From Chitinophagaceae bacterium (GTDB lineage: Bacteria; Bacteroidota; Bacteroidia; Chitinophagales; Chitinophagaceae), in assembly GCA_023251335.1 (NCBI GenBank), contig JAHEZA010000152.1, forward strand, positions 1-6,416: a stretch of DNA of 6,416 nt, given 5' to 3'. The translations under genes were made by a program, and so were the position numbers. The notes under the pieces are model-generated. The model saw only the letters and a list, made by a program, of their open reading frames with translations. It was not told where the DNA came from and did not search any database. Below, one piece after another: positions 1 through 6,271 of this stretch (position 1 is the first letter of the stretch; each line of letters starts with the position of its first letter).

Positions 1-718
1 CCCTGGAATCAGTCAGGTCTTTATTAGAAACGATAATTTGCTCGCCACTGATTGACCTGATACGGGTTGTTTTAATGCCAACATATTCAACAGAACCCGC
101 CTCTGATCCAACGACGAGAAAGTCTCCGATTTCAAAAGGGCGGTCAAAGAAAATTACAAAATAGCTGAAAAAATCACCCAGAACGGTTTGTGCCGCCAGC
201 GCAACAGCAATACCTCCGACACCAAGCCCTGTAATTATCGTAGTTACATTATATCCCAGGTTGCTTATAAGAAAAACAAGACCTATAAACCATACGACTC
301 CATTTAAGATGCTAATTAATCCGCGCGCCTGCTTTTGTTTGGTCTCGCTATTCTCCTGTTTGCTCAAAAAATTAAAAATCAAATATCGAATTGCGGAAGT
401 AATCAGGCGCAGGATGAAAAAAGTAATGATAAACAATCCTGCCACCTTGATAATATGGTTCGCCCTGGTACTCAAATTAAGATACTGGATAGCGCCGAAA
501 ACAGCAGCAAAATATAAAATGGGAATAAATGATTTTTCTATAATCATCACTATAAAATCATCAAACGTATTATTGGTTTTCGCAGACCATTGCTTTAATT
601 TCTTTAAAACCGGGCCTTTTAACACTTTGATGATGCCGGACGCCAATACTATTATTCCAAGAACTATCAACCAGCTTTTCACCGAATTTCCAAAATAAAT
701 ATTTTCCAAAAAATTCAT
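1..718 (-). CDS. MscS-family mechanosensitive ion channel, C-terminus cut by window edge
   Basis: Translating the reverse strand from the ATG at 718 gives 239 uninterrupted codons that run off position 1, so the C-terminus is missing. Hydrophobic segments lie at about residues 14-33, 63-81, 88-118 and 134-153. They are followed by a glycine/alanine-rich pore helix at about 160-192 containing GLGVGGIAVALAAQTVLGDF. After it come RPFEIGDF (193-200) and the MscS beta-domain pattern VGIKTTRIRSISGEQIIVSN (213-232), matching the family's conserved VxxIGxRxTxIRxxDGxxVxIPN region. The protein would be an inner-membrane channel that opens under membrane tension to release solutes during hypo-osmotic shock. 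With several helices before the pore helix, it is the longer MscS-like architecture rather than the three-helix E. coli MscS. It lies 172 bp downstream of the phosphodiesterase gene on the same strand; co-transcription is uncertain because stem-loops intervene. The family call is firm; the exact subfamily is not. Confidence 0.9.
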   Translation of the reverse strand, partial: MNFLENIYFGNSVKSWLIVLGIIVLASGIIKVLKGPVLKKLKQWSAKTNNTFDDFIVMIIEKSFIPILYFAAVFGAIQYLNLSTRANHIIKVAGLFIITFFILRLITSAIRYLIFNFLSKQENSETKQKQARGLISILNGVVWFIGLVFLISNLGYNVTTIITGLGVGGIAVALAAQTVLGDFFSYFVIFFDRPFEIGDFLVVGSEAGSVEYVGIKTTRIRSISGEQIIVSNKDLTDSR

Positions 719-890
719 AACTATTACATTTAACAACGATTTTAAATAGTAAGCCGCATCATTGCGCTACCAATATTACCCCGAACGAAGCGGGCAATAT
801 AACAAGTTTCATTACGAACGCCTTGCTATTTTGTGCTTTTTACGTTTTAATAACATTCACAACGTGAATGTTTGCATTTATAAATTACTT
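719..890. other. Spacer between phosphodiesterase and mechanosensitive channel genes
   Basis: This 172-bp spacer has no credible ORF. It holds a perfect 9-bp inverted repeat at 852-872, annotated separately. It also holds an imperfect stem-loop at 773-800: arms atatt/aatat and cccg/cggg, a small internal bulge and a 7-nt loop. The second structure lies about 55-80 bp upstream of the channel start and could be part of its leader or just a downstream element of the preceding operon. No convincing TAnnTTTG promoter was found on the minus strand ahead of the channel gene. Confidence 0.5.
852..872 (-). terminator. Candidate 3'-end hairpin after phosphodiesterase gene
   Basis: A perfect inverted repeat, aacattcac / gtgaatgtt, with a 3-nt loop begins 18 bp past the phosphodiesterase stop codon on the minus strand. 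The position fits a transcription end or mRNA-stabilising hairpin for the glpD-phosphodiesterase transcript. The stem is AT-rich (3 G/C pairs of 9). On the minus strand it is followed by attaaaacg rather than a U-tract, so it is not a canonical intrinsic terminator. A protein-binding palindrome is an alternative reading. Confidence 0.35.
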
Positions 891-1790
891 CTATTTTAAT
901 TGCGAATACAAATCCGGATAATCCGTAATAGCGCCATCAACACCCATATCTTTTACGCGCTGAATATCTTCGAGCTTATCGGGCGTCCACGGAATAACGA
1001 GGACATTTTTTTCATGAAATGCTTTTACCAGGTCCGGTGTAATCAATGAAAATTCAGGACTAAATATATCAGGTTTAAATCCCAGTGCATTAATATATCC
1101 TTCGGCCGTATTTTTAATAAAATCGGGCACCAGGAAAGATATCTTCACGCTTGGATATTTTTCATGAATTATTCTTAAAGCCCGCACATCAAATGACTGC
1201 ATCATCGTGCGTGGCGCAATTCCTTTATCAATAATAATTGCCATTGCGGAATCAATATATTCTTCCAGGGTTGAATAAGTTTTCCCGTCATAACCGGGAA
1301 GTGATTTTATCTCGATGTTGTAGTGATTAATGTGATGTTTCTCTTTTCCATACGCTTCCACAGAATCTATTAAAACACGCAGCAGAGGCTTAACCGCATG
1401 AATTTTTTCCTGACGTGGAAAAGCCGGGTAAGGTTTCATCCCCACATCATATTTAGCTACACTGTCATAAGGCATGTTATAGATTAACCTGCTGCGTCCG
1501 TCCTGCTTTGTCATCGTGTCGCCTTCAGGAGTAAGGCAGAAGTCGCTGCTAAAATAGTCATCGTGAGAAACTACAATCTTTTTGTCTTGAGACATTTGCA
1601 GATCCATTTCCATCGTACAATCATAATTGATGGCATTCTTTTCAGAAGCAATTGAATTTTCAGGCATTAGCCCTCTCCCGCCACGATGTGCTTGTTGATC
1701 AAACTGCATTTTAACCGCCGGTTCTTTTCTATCACCGCACGACAGTAGTAAAGCAACAAATAATAAAGAAAATAATTTTTCAGGAATCAT
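891..1790 (-). CDS. Glycerophosphodiester phosphodiesterase, lipoprotein
   Basis: This 299-aa GDPD-family enzyme hydrolyses glycerophosphodiesters (deacylated phospholipids) to sn-glycerol-3-phosphate and an alcohol. The N-terminus has a hydrophobic stretch ending in a lipobox, LLLSC, with Cys18, so it should be an exported, lipid-anchored periplasmic or outer-membrane protein. The GDPD TIM-barrel hallmarks are all visible: HRG (H35-G37), PEN (43-45), E61 and D63, the SHD motif with catalytic-type H76, metal-ligand E160 in NIEIK (158-162), QSFD (198-201) and TDYPD near the C-terminus (289-293). Active-site residues therefore look complete. The residues after the lipid cysteine (GDRKEP) are charged but mixed, not an obvious acidic surface-export signal. 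The ATG is the only plausible start: an in-frame TGA lies a few codons upstream. It follows glpD by 63 bp on the same strand, which supports a role in supplying glycerol-3-phosphate. It is GlpQ-like, but I do not assign a symbol because several GDPD paralogues are common. Confidence 0.93.
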   Translation of the reverse strand: MIPEKLFSLLFVALLLSCGDRKEPAVKMQFDQQAHRGGRGLMPENSIASEKNAINYDCTMEMDLQMSQDKKIVVSHDDYFSSDFCLTPEGDTMTKQDGRSRLIYNMPYDSVAKYDVGMKPYPAFPRQEKIHAVKPLLRVLIDSVEAYGKEKHHINHYNIEIKSLPGYDGKTYSTLEEYIDSAMAIIIDKGIAPRTMMQSFDVRALRIIHEKYPSVKISFLVPDFIKNTAEGYINALGFKPDIFSPEFSLITPDLVKAFHEKNVLVIPWTPDKLEDIQRVKDMGVDGAITDYPDLYSQLK

Positions 1791-1853
1791 GTTAGATTGT
1801 TTACTATTTCAAAAGATCAATCGAATATTAACCTACGGGTTCAACACGAAATT

Positions 1854-3431
1854 CTAATCATTGTCCAACCAATATCCTTTTGCCAATTGCTGAAAGGTAA
1901 GAATTTGATTGTTCTTCCACGCAACATCCTTCTCCAATTCTTTCATCATTATTTCCGCAACTTTTGAAGCAACCTTGCAAGCAACTCTTGCATCGATAAA
2001 CAAAATTCTTGTACGCCTTGCAACTACATCTTCCACTGTGCGCGCCATTTCATTTCTAACTGCCCAAATCACCTGTGCCTCCGTGAATTCCATACCTTCA
2101 ACTAAAGGCGCTTTCCAAGATGCATTTTCTGCCATCAGCTTTTTTATGCCGATTGTATCGGAACCATATATTGAAAGAGAATCTATTTCTGATTGTGCTA
2201 TTTCATACCCATGAATTTTTAAATCTTCTGTAACGCATTTTTTAAATGGCAGCATTTTATACCGGATAATTTTTGATAAAGTATCTTCTGCCATTTTGCG
2301 GTAAGTGGTCCACTTGCCTCCAATTATCGACACCAATCCGCTTTTGGAAATAATTACTTTGTGGCTTCTCGAAATCTCTTTTGTTTTTTCTGAGCTATCG
2401 GTGGTTGCTGCCAGCGGCCGCAACCCGGCGAAAACACTTAATACATCTTTCCGGGAGGGGGTTTTGGATAAATATTTTCCAGCGGTATTCAACACAAAAT
2501 CTATTTCATTGTCTAAGGCTCTTGGTTCTAATGAATGAATTTGCAGAGGCGTATCCGTAGTGCCGACTATCACATTTTGATACCAGGGAATAGCAAATAA
2601 TACGCGGCCATCATCAGTATGCGGAATCATCATCGCGTCTTTACTTTGTAAAAATGAATTATCTAACACCAAATGAATTCCCTGGCTGGGACGAATAATT
2701 GGCTGATCTTCGGGCGCGTCCATTTTTAAAATATCATCCGCAAAAACTCCCGTTGCGTTTATCACCGCTTTAGCCTTCACTTCATAAATAACTTGTGTTT
2801 CTTTATCAATAAATGTCGCACCGACGATTTGGCTATCCCGGCTTTTCACTAAAGAAAGCACTTTACAATAATTAATAACAACACCATCGTTTTCAACACA
2901 TGTTTGTGCAAGGTTTAACGCAAGGCGTGCGTCATCGAATGTACCGTCGTGAAATAATACGCCACATTTTAGTGAGGCCTTTTTGATGGCGGGTAATCTT
3001 TCAATGATTTCTTTCTTGCCAATTAACCTTGATTTTCCAATGCTCAGCTTTCCGGATAACCAATCATAAAATTTAAGTCCGATTGTGTAAAACATCCCGC
3101 GAAACCACGAATAGCAGGGAATAATAATGGATTCGTTTTTTGTAAGATGGGGAGCATTTTGCAATAACAATCCTCTTTCTTTTAATGCCTCTTTTACCAG
3201 TGCAATATTTCCTTGTGCCAGGTACCGCACACCGCCATGAACCAATTTAGTACTTCGGCTTGATGTTCCTTTTGCAAAATCTGCCTGTTCTAATAACAAG
3301 GTCTTAAAACCACGCGTAGCCGCATCTACCGCGATACCTAAGCCGGTAGCGCCGCCTCCAATGACCAGGATATCCCATTCATAATTTTCGTTTATTGATT
3401 CGAGTTGCAGGCCCCTGTCGAACAAATTCAT
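1854..3431 (-). CDS. glpD: Aerobic glycerol-3-phosphate dehydrogenase (FAD-dependent)
   Basis: This 525-aa flavoprotein oxidises sn-glycerol-3-phosphate to dihydroxyacetone phosphate and passes electrons to membrane quinones. A Rossmann FAD motif VIGGGATGLG (residues 23-32) is followed by E48 at the end of the second strand and by GTSSRSTKLVHGGVRYL (55-71), a hallmark of the GlpD/GlpA family. Further family motifs are HDGTFDDARL (161-170), NATGVFADD (225-233), SQGIHLV (249-255), DGRVLFAIPW (274-283), GTTDTP (290-295), FAGLRPL (334-340) and the second signature GGKWTTYRKMA (371-381). A C-terminal helical DAO-type domain spans about 400-525. The length is typical of the single-subunit enzyme, and no Fe-S GlpB/GlpC partners are present. 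A peripheral inner-membrane location is expected from the family. Leu31 sits where the first signature usually has a small residue, which is minor. The gene is divergent from glpK across 197 bp and is probably co-transcribed with the downstream phosphodiesterase. Its leader is A-rich without a clear Shine-Dalgarno. Confidence 0.97.
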   Translation of the reverse strand: MNLFDRGLQLESINENYEWDILVIGGGATGLGIAVDAATRGFKTLLLEQADFAKGTSSRSTKLVHGGVRYLAQGNIALVKEALKERGLLLQNAPHLTKNESIIIPCYSWFRGMFYTIGLKFYDWLSGKLSIGKSRLIGKKEIIERLPAIKKASLKCGVLFHDGTFDDARLALNLAQTCVENDGVVINYCKVLSLVKSRDSQIVGATFIDKETQVIYEVKAKAVINATGVFADDILKMDAPEDQPIIRPSQGIHLVLDNSFLQSKDAMMIPHTDDGRVLFAIPWYQNVIVGTTDTPLQIHSLEPRALDNEIDFVLNTAGKYLSKTPSRKDVLSVFAGLRPLAATTDSSEKTKEISRSHKVIISKSGLVSIIGGKWTTYRKMAEDTLSKIIRYKMLPFKKCVTEDLKIHGYEIAQSEIDSLSIYGSDTIGIKKLMAENASWKAPLVEGMEFTEAQVIWAVRNEMARTVEDVVARRTRILFIDARVACKVASKVAEIMMKELEKDVAWKNNQILTFQQLAKGYWLDND

Positions 3432-3628
3432 TTAGAAATTTTTATTCATTTCTTCCAACAATAATATAATCACTTCATGGAAAATTACTAATTTGCTTTT
3501 TAATTTTTTATTTTAATTCCTTTTATTCATAAAATAGAAATTGACAGAATAAGTTCGTTCACTGTATGATTGCCTGATTCTCTTTTTAGAAATGTAAACG
3601 AATATTTTTAAACCTATAACTGCAATCT
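3432..3628. promoter_or_regulatory. Divergent glpD/glpK control region
   Basis: This 197-bp, strongly AT-rich spacer separates two divergent starts, so it must hold the leaders of both genes and probably both promoters. It contains a plausible glpK promoter (annotated separately). It also has a short palindrome, ttttat-tc-ataaaa, at 3521-3534 just upstream of that promoter. For glpD on the minus strand, TATTATTG at 3459-3466 resembles the Bacteroidota -7 box TAnnTTTG with one mismatch, but no good -33 element accompanies it. Neither start has a recognisable Shine-Dalgarno, which is usual in this phylum. No regulator gene lies beside it. Confidence 0.6.
3541..3572 (+). promoter_or_regulatory. 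Candidate glpK promoter
   Basis: TTGACA at 3541-3546 is followed after 18 bp by TATGAT at 3565-3570, which continues as TATGATTG. It reads as a near-consensus sigma-70 promoter in E. coli terms. It also reads as a Bacteroidota-type promoter: TTG at -33, a 21-bp gap, and TAnnATTG, one mismatch from TAnnTTTG. The inferred transcript start near 3579 would leave a leader of about 50 nt before the glpK ATG. The boxes lie in AT-rich DNA where partial matches arise easily, so confidence is moderate. Confidence 0.45.
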
Positions 3629-5131
3629 ATGAAAAAATATATTTTAACACTCGACCAGGGAACCACCAGTTCAAGGGCAATCCTCTTTAATAACAATGGA
3701 AAAATTGCTTCGCTGGCTCAAAAAGAATTTAAGCAATTTTATCCTAAGCCGGGATGGGTGGAGCATGACCCGATGGAGATATGGTCTTCGCAAGCATCAG
3801 TGATTACAGAAGCCGTATTAAAAGAAAATTTAAAAGCAGACGAAATAGCTGCTATCGGTATTACCAATCAAAGAGAAACAACTGTTGTTTGGGATAGAGA
3901 AACCGGCGTTCCCGTTTATAATGCCATTGTTTGGCAAGACAGGCGGACATCAGAACAATGTGATATTTTAAAAGAAAAAGGTGTCGATGAAATTATTCGA
4001 AAAAAGACAGGATTGGTATTAGATGCTTATTTTTCTGCAACTAAAATTCAGTGGATACTGAAAAATGTGCCGGGCATAAAAGAAAAAGCAGCACAAGGAA
4101 AGTTGGCTTTTGGAACGGTTGATTCCTGGCTTATATGGAACTTAACGGAAGGTAAATTACATATCACTGATGTAACCAATGCCTCGCGTACTATGTTGTT
4201 TAATATCAATACGCTTGAATGGGATGAAGAATTATTGGAGATTTTTGAAATTCCAAAAAGCATTCTTCCTGATGTAAAATCTTCAAGTGAAGTTTATGGT
4301 GAAACTTCAGGGCAACTGTTAGGAACAAAAGTTCCTATTGCAGGAATTGCCGGAGATCAGCAGGCGGCCTTATTCGGGCAAATTTGTGTGAAACCCGGAA
4401 TGGTGAAAAACACGTATGGCACGGGATGTTTTATGTTAATGAATATTGGAGACAAACCTGTCTTATCAAAAAATAATTTGATTACAACGATTGCCTGGAA
4501 GATTGGAAACAACGTTCAATACGCTTTTGAAGGAAGTATTTTTATTGCAGGCGCTGTGGTGCAATGGCTGAGAGATGAGCTTAAAATTATTTCAACAGCC
4601 GCTGAAATAGAAAGCCTTGCTTCGGAAGTTTCTGATAGTGGTGGCGTGTATATTGTCCCCGCTTTCGCAGGCCTCGGCGCACCGTATTGGAATCAATATG
4701 CACGGGGAACTATTTTTGGAATAACAAGAGGAACTAACAGAAGCCATTTTGCAAGAGCAGCGCTTGAAAGTATTGCTTTCCAAACAATGGAAGTATTAAA
4801 AGCAATGGAATCCGATTCAGGAATCGAAATAAAAGAATTGCGCGTAGATGGCGGAGCTGCGCAAAATAATTTGTTGCTACAATTCCAGGCAGACATATTA
4901 AAGGCTTCAGTGGTTCGCCCGGAAGTAACTGAAGTGACAGCAATCGGTGCAGCATACCTTGCCGGACTAGCGGTTGGTTTTTGGAATAGCATAGATCAGA
5001 TACAAGGTCAATGGCAGATAAACAGGCGCTTTGAGCCAGATACGGAAAATAAAGAAGATTTGATAAAAGGGTGGTACAGGGCAATAAAGGCAGTGAATGC
5101 ATGGACCGAAACAGAGAATATTTCTAAATAA
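3629..5131 (+). CDS. glpK: Glycerol kinase
   Basis: This 500-aa FGGY-family kinase converts glycerol and ATP to sn-glycerol-3-phosphate in the cytosol, trapping glycerol that enters through GlpF. Visible motifs are the N-terminal phosphate loop DQGTTSSRA (9-17), [11 protein letters not shown] (42-52), the glycerol-contact NQRET (80-84, R82/E83), W102, Y135 in YFSATKIQW, and the catalytic Asp244 in [13 protein letters not shown] (240-252). They continue with YGTGCF (264-269), the second FGGY signature at about 361-386, and the adenine-binding DGGAAQNN (408-415). Length matches the E. coli enzyme (about 500 aa). The segment before the catalytic Asp reads [13 protein letters not shown]. It has no histidine where Gram-positive enzymes carry the HPr-phosphorylated His. 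It has Lys235 where I align the E. coli fructose-1,6-bisphosphate-contacting Arg236, so classical PTS or FBP control may be weak. The gene is divergent from glpD and followed 123 bp later by glpF. Confidence 0.98.
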   Translation: MKKYILTLDQGTTSSRAILFNNNGKIASLAQKEFKQFYPKPGWVEHDPMEIWSSQASVITEAVLKENLKADEIAAIGITNQRETTVVWDRETGVPVYNAIVWQDRRTSEQCDILKEKGVDEIIRKKTGLVLDAYFSATKIQWILKNVPGIKEKAAQGKLAFGTVDSWLIWNLTEGKLHITDVTNASRTMLFNINTLEWDEELLEIFEIPKSILPDVKSSSEVYGETSGQLLGTKVPIAGIAGDQQAALFGQICVKPGMVKNTYGTGCFMLMNIGDKPVLSKNNLITTIAWKIGNNVQYAFEGSIFIAGAVVQWLRDELKIISTAAEIESLASEVSDSGGVYIVPAFAGLGAPYWNQYARGTIFGITRGTNRSHFARAALESIAFQTMEVLKAMESDSGIEIKELRVDGGAAQNNLLLQFQADILKASVVRPEVTEVTAIGAAYLAGLAVGFWNSIDQIQGQWQINRRFEPDTENKEDLIKGWYRAIKAVNAWTETENISK

Positions 5132-5135
5132 AAAA

Positions 5136-5168
5136 CCTCACCCCTGCCCCTCTCCAAAGGAGAGGGGT
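5136..5168. repeat. GC-rich REP-like hairpin between glpK and glpF
   Basis: Four bases after the glpK stop begins a GC-rich block, cctcacccctg, leading into a perfect 9-bp inverted repeat: cccctctcc (5147-5155), loop aaa, ggagagggg (5159-5167). It stands out sharply from the AT-rich flanks. From general knowledge, very similar 'cccctctccaaaggagagggg' elements are scattered between genes in many Bacteroidota genomes, so it is probably one copy of a dispersed intergenic repeat. On the plus strand it is followed by tataaatt with no U-tract, so it is a poor intrinsic terminator. It may still protect the glpK mRNA 3' end or dampen read-through into glpF. Confidence 0.75.
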
Positions 5169-5254
5169 ATAAATTCAACATCGGGAAGGGTTTCATGAAG
5201 TTTAAAATCTTTTAGCGCAATAATTCAAAATATTAATAATAAAACCAACATTAT

Positions 5255-5986
5255 ATGAGCCCTTTTACTGCTGAACTAATTGGAACGATGATTTTAATTC
5301 TTCTCGGAAACGGCGTAGTAGCCAATGTGGTATTGAAAGGCACCAAAGGAAATGGTGGTGGCTGGATGGTAATCACCACAGGATGGGCACTTGCCGTTTT
5401 TGCGGGCGTAGTGGTTGCCGGCCCGTATAGTGGTGCGCATTTGAATCCAGCCGTAACTATAGGTTTGGCTATCGGCGGAAAGTTTCCATGGGCGCAGGTT
5501 CCGGCTTTCATTGTTGCGCAATTACTTGGCGCGATGATTGGTACTTTTCTTGTTTGGGTGATGTATAAAGATCATTATAAAATAACCGAAGATCCAATCA
5601 TGAGAGCCGCATCATTTTATACTATCCCTGCAATCAAAAATAAAAGGCTCAATTTCATCAGCGAACTCTTAGGAACTTTTGTTTTGATCATGGCCGTATT
5701 TTATATTACCAACGGTGAATTAGGTAAAGAAAAAACTCCTATTGGCCTTGGATCTATCGGCGCCATTCCTGTTGCATTTATCGTTTGGGCAATTGGTTTG
5801 TCGCTTGGCGGCACTACAGGTTATGCAATCAATCCGGCGAGGGACCTCGGCCCAAGAATCATTCACTCAATACTTCCCATGAAGGGTAAAAGTAAAACCG
5901 ATTGGAAGTACGCCTGGATACCAATTATGGGCCCGATCGTAGGAGCAGCGATTGCCGCAGGGCTTTATTTAATATTGAATGGATGA
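5255..5986 (+). CDS. glpF: Glycerol uptake facilitator (aquaglyceroporin)
   Basis: This 243-aa MIP-family channel lets glycerol cross the inner membrane by facilitated diffusion. Both half-helix motifs are intact: GAHLNPAVT with NPA at 64-66, and GYAINPARDLGPR with NPA at 193-195. The Asp197 right after Arg196 is the mark of glycerol facilitators as opposed to strict water channels. By alignment with E. coli GlpF (W48, F200, R206), the selectivity filter is Trp44, Tyr190 and Arg196, with Tyr replacing Phe. Six membrane segments are expected: about 4-27, 38-56, 80-103, 133-152, 166-185 and 220-241. The length is slightly below that of E. coli GlpF (281 aa), as in many Gram-positive and Bacteroidota versions. 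The gene follows glpK by 123 bp on the same strand. I saw no separate promoter of the TAnnTTTG type, so co-transcription with glpK through the GC hairpin is likely. The leader is A-rich (aataataaaacc) with no Shine-Dalgarno. Confidence 0.96.
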   Translation: MSPFTAELIGTMILILLGNGVVANVVLKGTKGNGGGWMVITTGWALAVFAGVVVAGPYSGAHLNPAVTIGLAIGGKFPWAQVPAFIVAQLLGAMIGTFLVWVMYKDHYKITEDPIMRAASFYTIPAIKNKRLNFISELLGTFVLIMAVFYITNGELGKEKTPIGLGSIGAIPVAFIVWAIGLSLGGTTGYAINPARDLGPRIIHSILPMKGKSKTDWKYAWIPIMGPIVGAAIAAGLYLILNG

Positions 5987-6113
5987 AAAAGAAAGATGCA
6001 TAAGATTTATTGACAGTAAACGAATGAATATTGAGGATTCTTATTTTTCCCCGTATCGTTTGTGTTCCATGGGTTAAGCTGTTGATTTTACATGCATTTT
6101 TAAATCCAATTCT
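5987..6113. other. Spacer downstream of glpF
   Basis: These 127 bp lie between the glpF stop and the tandem array. I see no strong terminator: the best is a weak GAAT...ATTC pairing just before a ttatttttcccc stretch at about 6039-6053, too short to call. A 32-codon ORF overlaps the glpF end but has no family resemblance. Confidence 0.4.
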
Positions 6114-6244
6114 ATGCAATTTCAAAATAAAACTTACGCAAATTCAAAGTGGATTTATGTAATTTCAAAATATAATCTATGTAATTTCAAAGTTAAGTTT
6201 ATGTAATTTCAAAATATAATCTATGTAATTTCAAAGTTAATAGT
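6114..6244. repeat. Tandem array of six ~22-bp units upstream of P-loop ATPase gene
   Basis: Six head-to-tail units occupy 6114-6135, 6136-6156, 6157-6178, 6179-6200, 6201-6222 and 6223-6244; all are 22 bp except the second (21 bp). Units 3-6 share the exact core atgtaatttcaaa; unit 1 has one change and unit 2 several. Tails alternate between A-type (atataatct in units 3 and 5) and B-type (gttaagttt or gttaatagt in units 4 and 6). The real period in the right-hand part is therefore 44 bp: 6157-6200 and 6201-6244 match at 41 of 44 positions. The array ends where the candidate -7 box of the next gene begins. Spacing of about two helical turns would place all cores on one face of the DNA, as expected for cooperative protein binding. 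It is not a CRISPR: there are no unique spacers and the units are too short. Confidence 0.9.
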
Positions 6245-6251
6245 ATATTTG
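6244..6251 (+). promoter_or_regulatory. Candidate -7 promoter box of the P-loop ATPase gene
   Basis: TATATTTG is an exact match to the Bacteroidota -7 consensus TAnnTTTG. It predicts a transcript start near 6257 and a leader of about 15 nt before the ATG at 6272. No TTG/TTTG -33 element is present on this strand in the expected place, which is occupied by the last repeat units. That suggests the repeats may substitute for, or control access to, the upstream promoter element. Confidence 0.5.
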
Positions 6252-6271
6252 GGGCATAATTTACCAACATA

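Noticed and set aside
261..698. A 145-codon plus-strand ORF opposite the channel gene
   Set aside because: It lies wholly antisense to the MscS-family gene, whose reverse-strand translation shows clear conserved motifs. The plus-strand product shows none.
3459..3466. TATTATTG on the minus strand as the glpD -7 promoter box
   Set aside because: It has one mismatch to TAnnTTTG and no good -33 partner in a very AT-rich region. It is mentioned in the control-region entry but not called separately.
5136..5168. GC hairpin after glpK as a canonical rho-independent terminator
   Set aside because: On the coding strand the stem is followed by tataaatt and lacks a U-tract. The T-run is only present on the opposite strand, where no gene ends.
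4592..5196. Several minus-strand ORFs of 60-120 codons across the 3' half of glpK
   Set aside because: They are opposite-strand shadows of glpK (one also overlaps the hairpin), with low-complexity products and no family motifs.
5979..6077. A 32-codon ORF starting inside the end of glpF (ATGGATGA overlap) as a translationally coupled small gene
   Set aside because: The overlap geometry is suggestive. However, the predicted peptide has no recognisable motif, membrane segment or compositional signal, and an ORF this short is expected by chance.
6157..6228. Repeated atg-taa start-stop pairs as regulatory minimal upstream ORFs
   Set aside because: The best promoter box lies downstream of them at 6244-6251, so they are probably not transcribed with the ATPase gene.
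6114..6244. Tandem array interpreted as a CRISPR array
   Set aside because: The units are 21-22 bp with no unique spacers, and the tails alternate between two related sequences. This is a direct tandem repeat.
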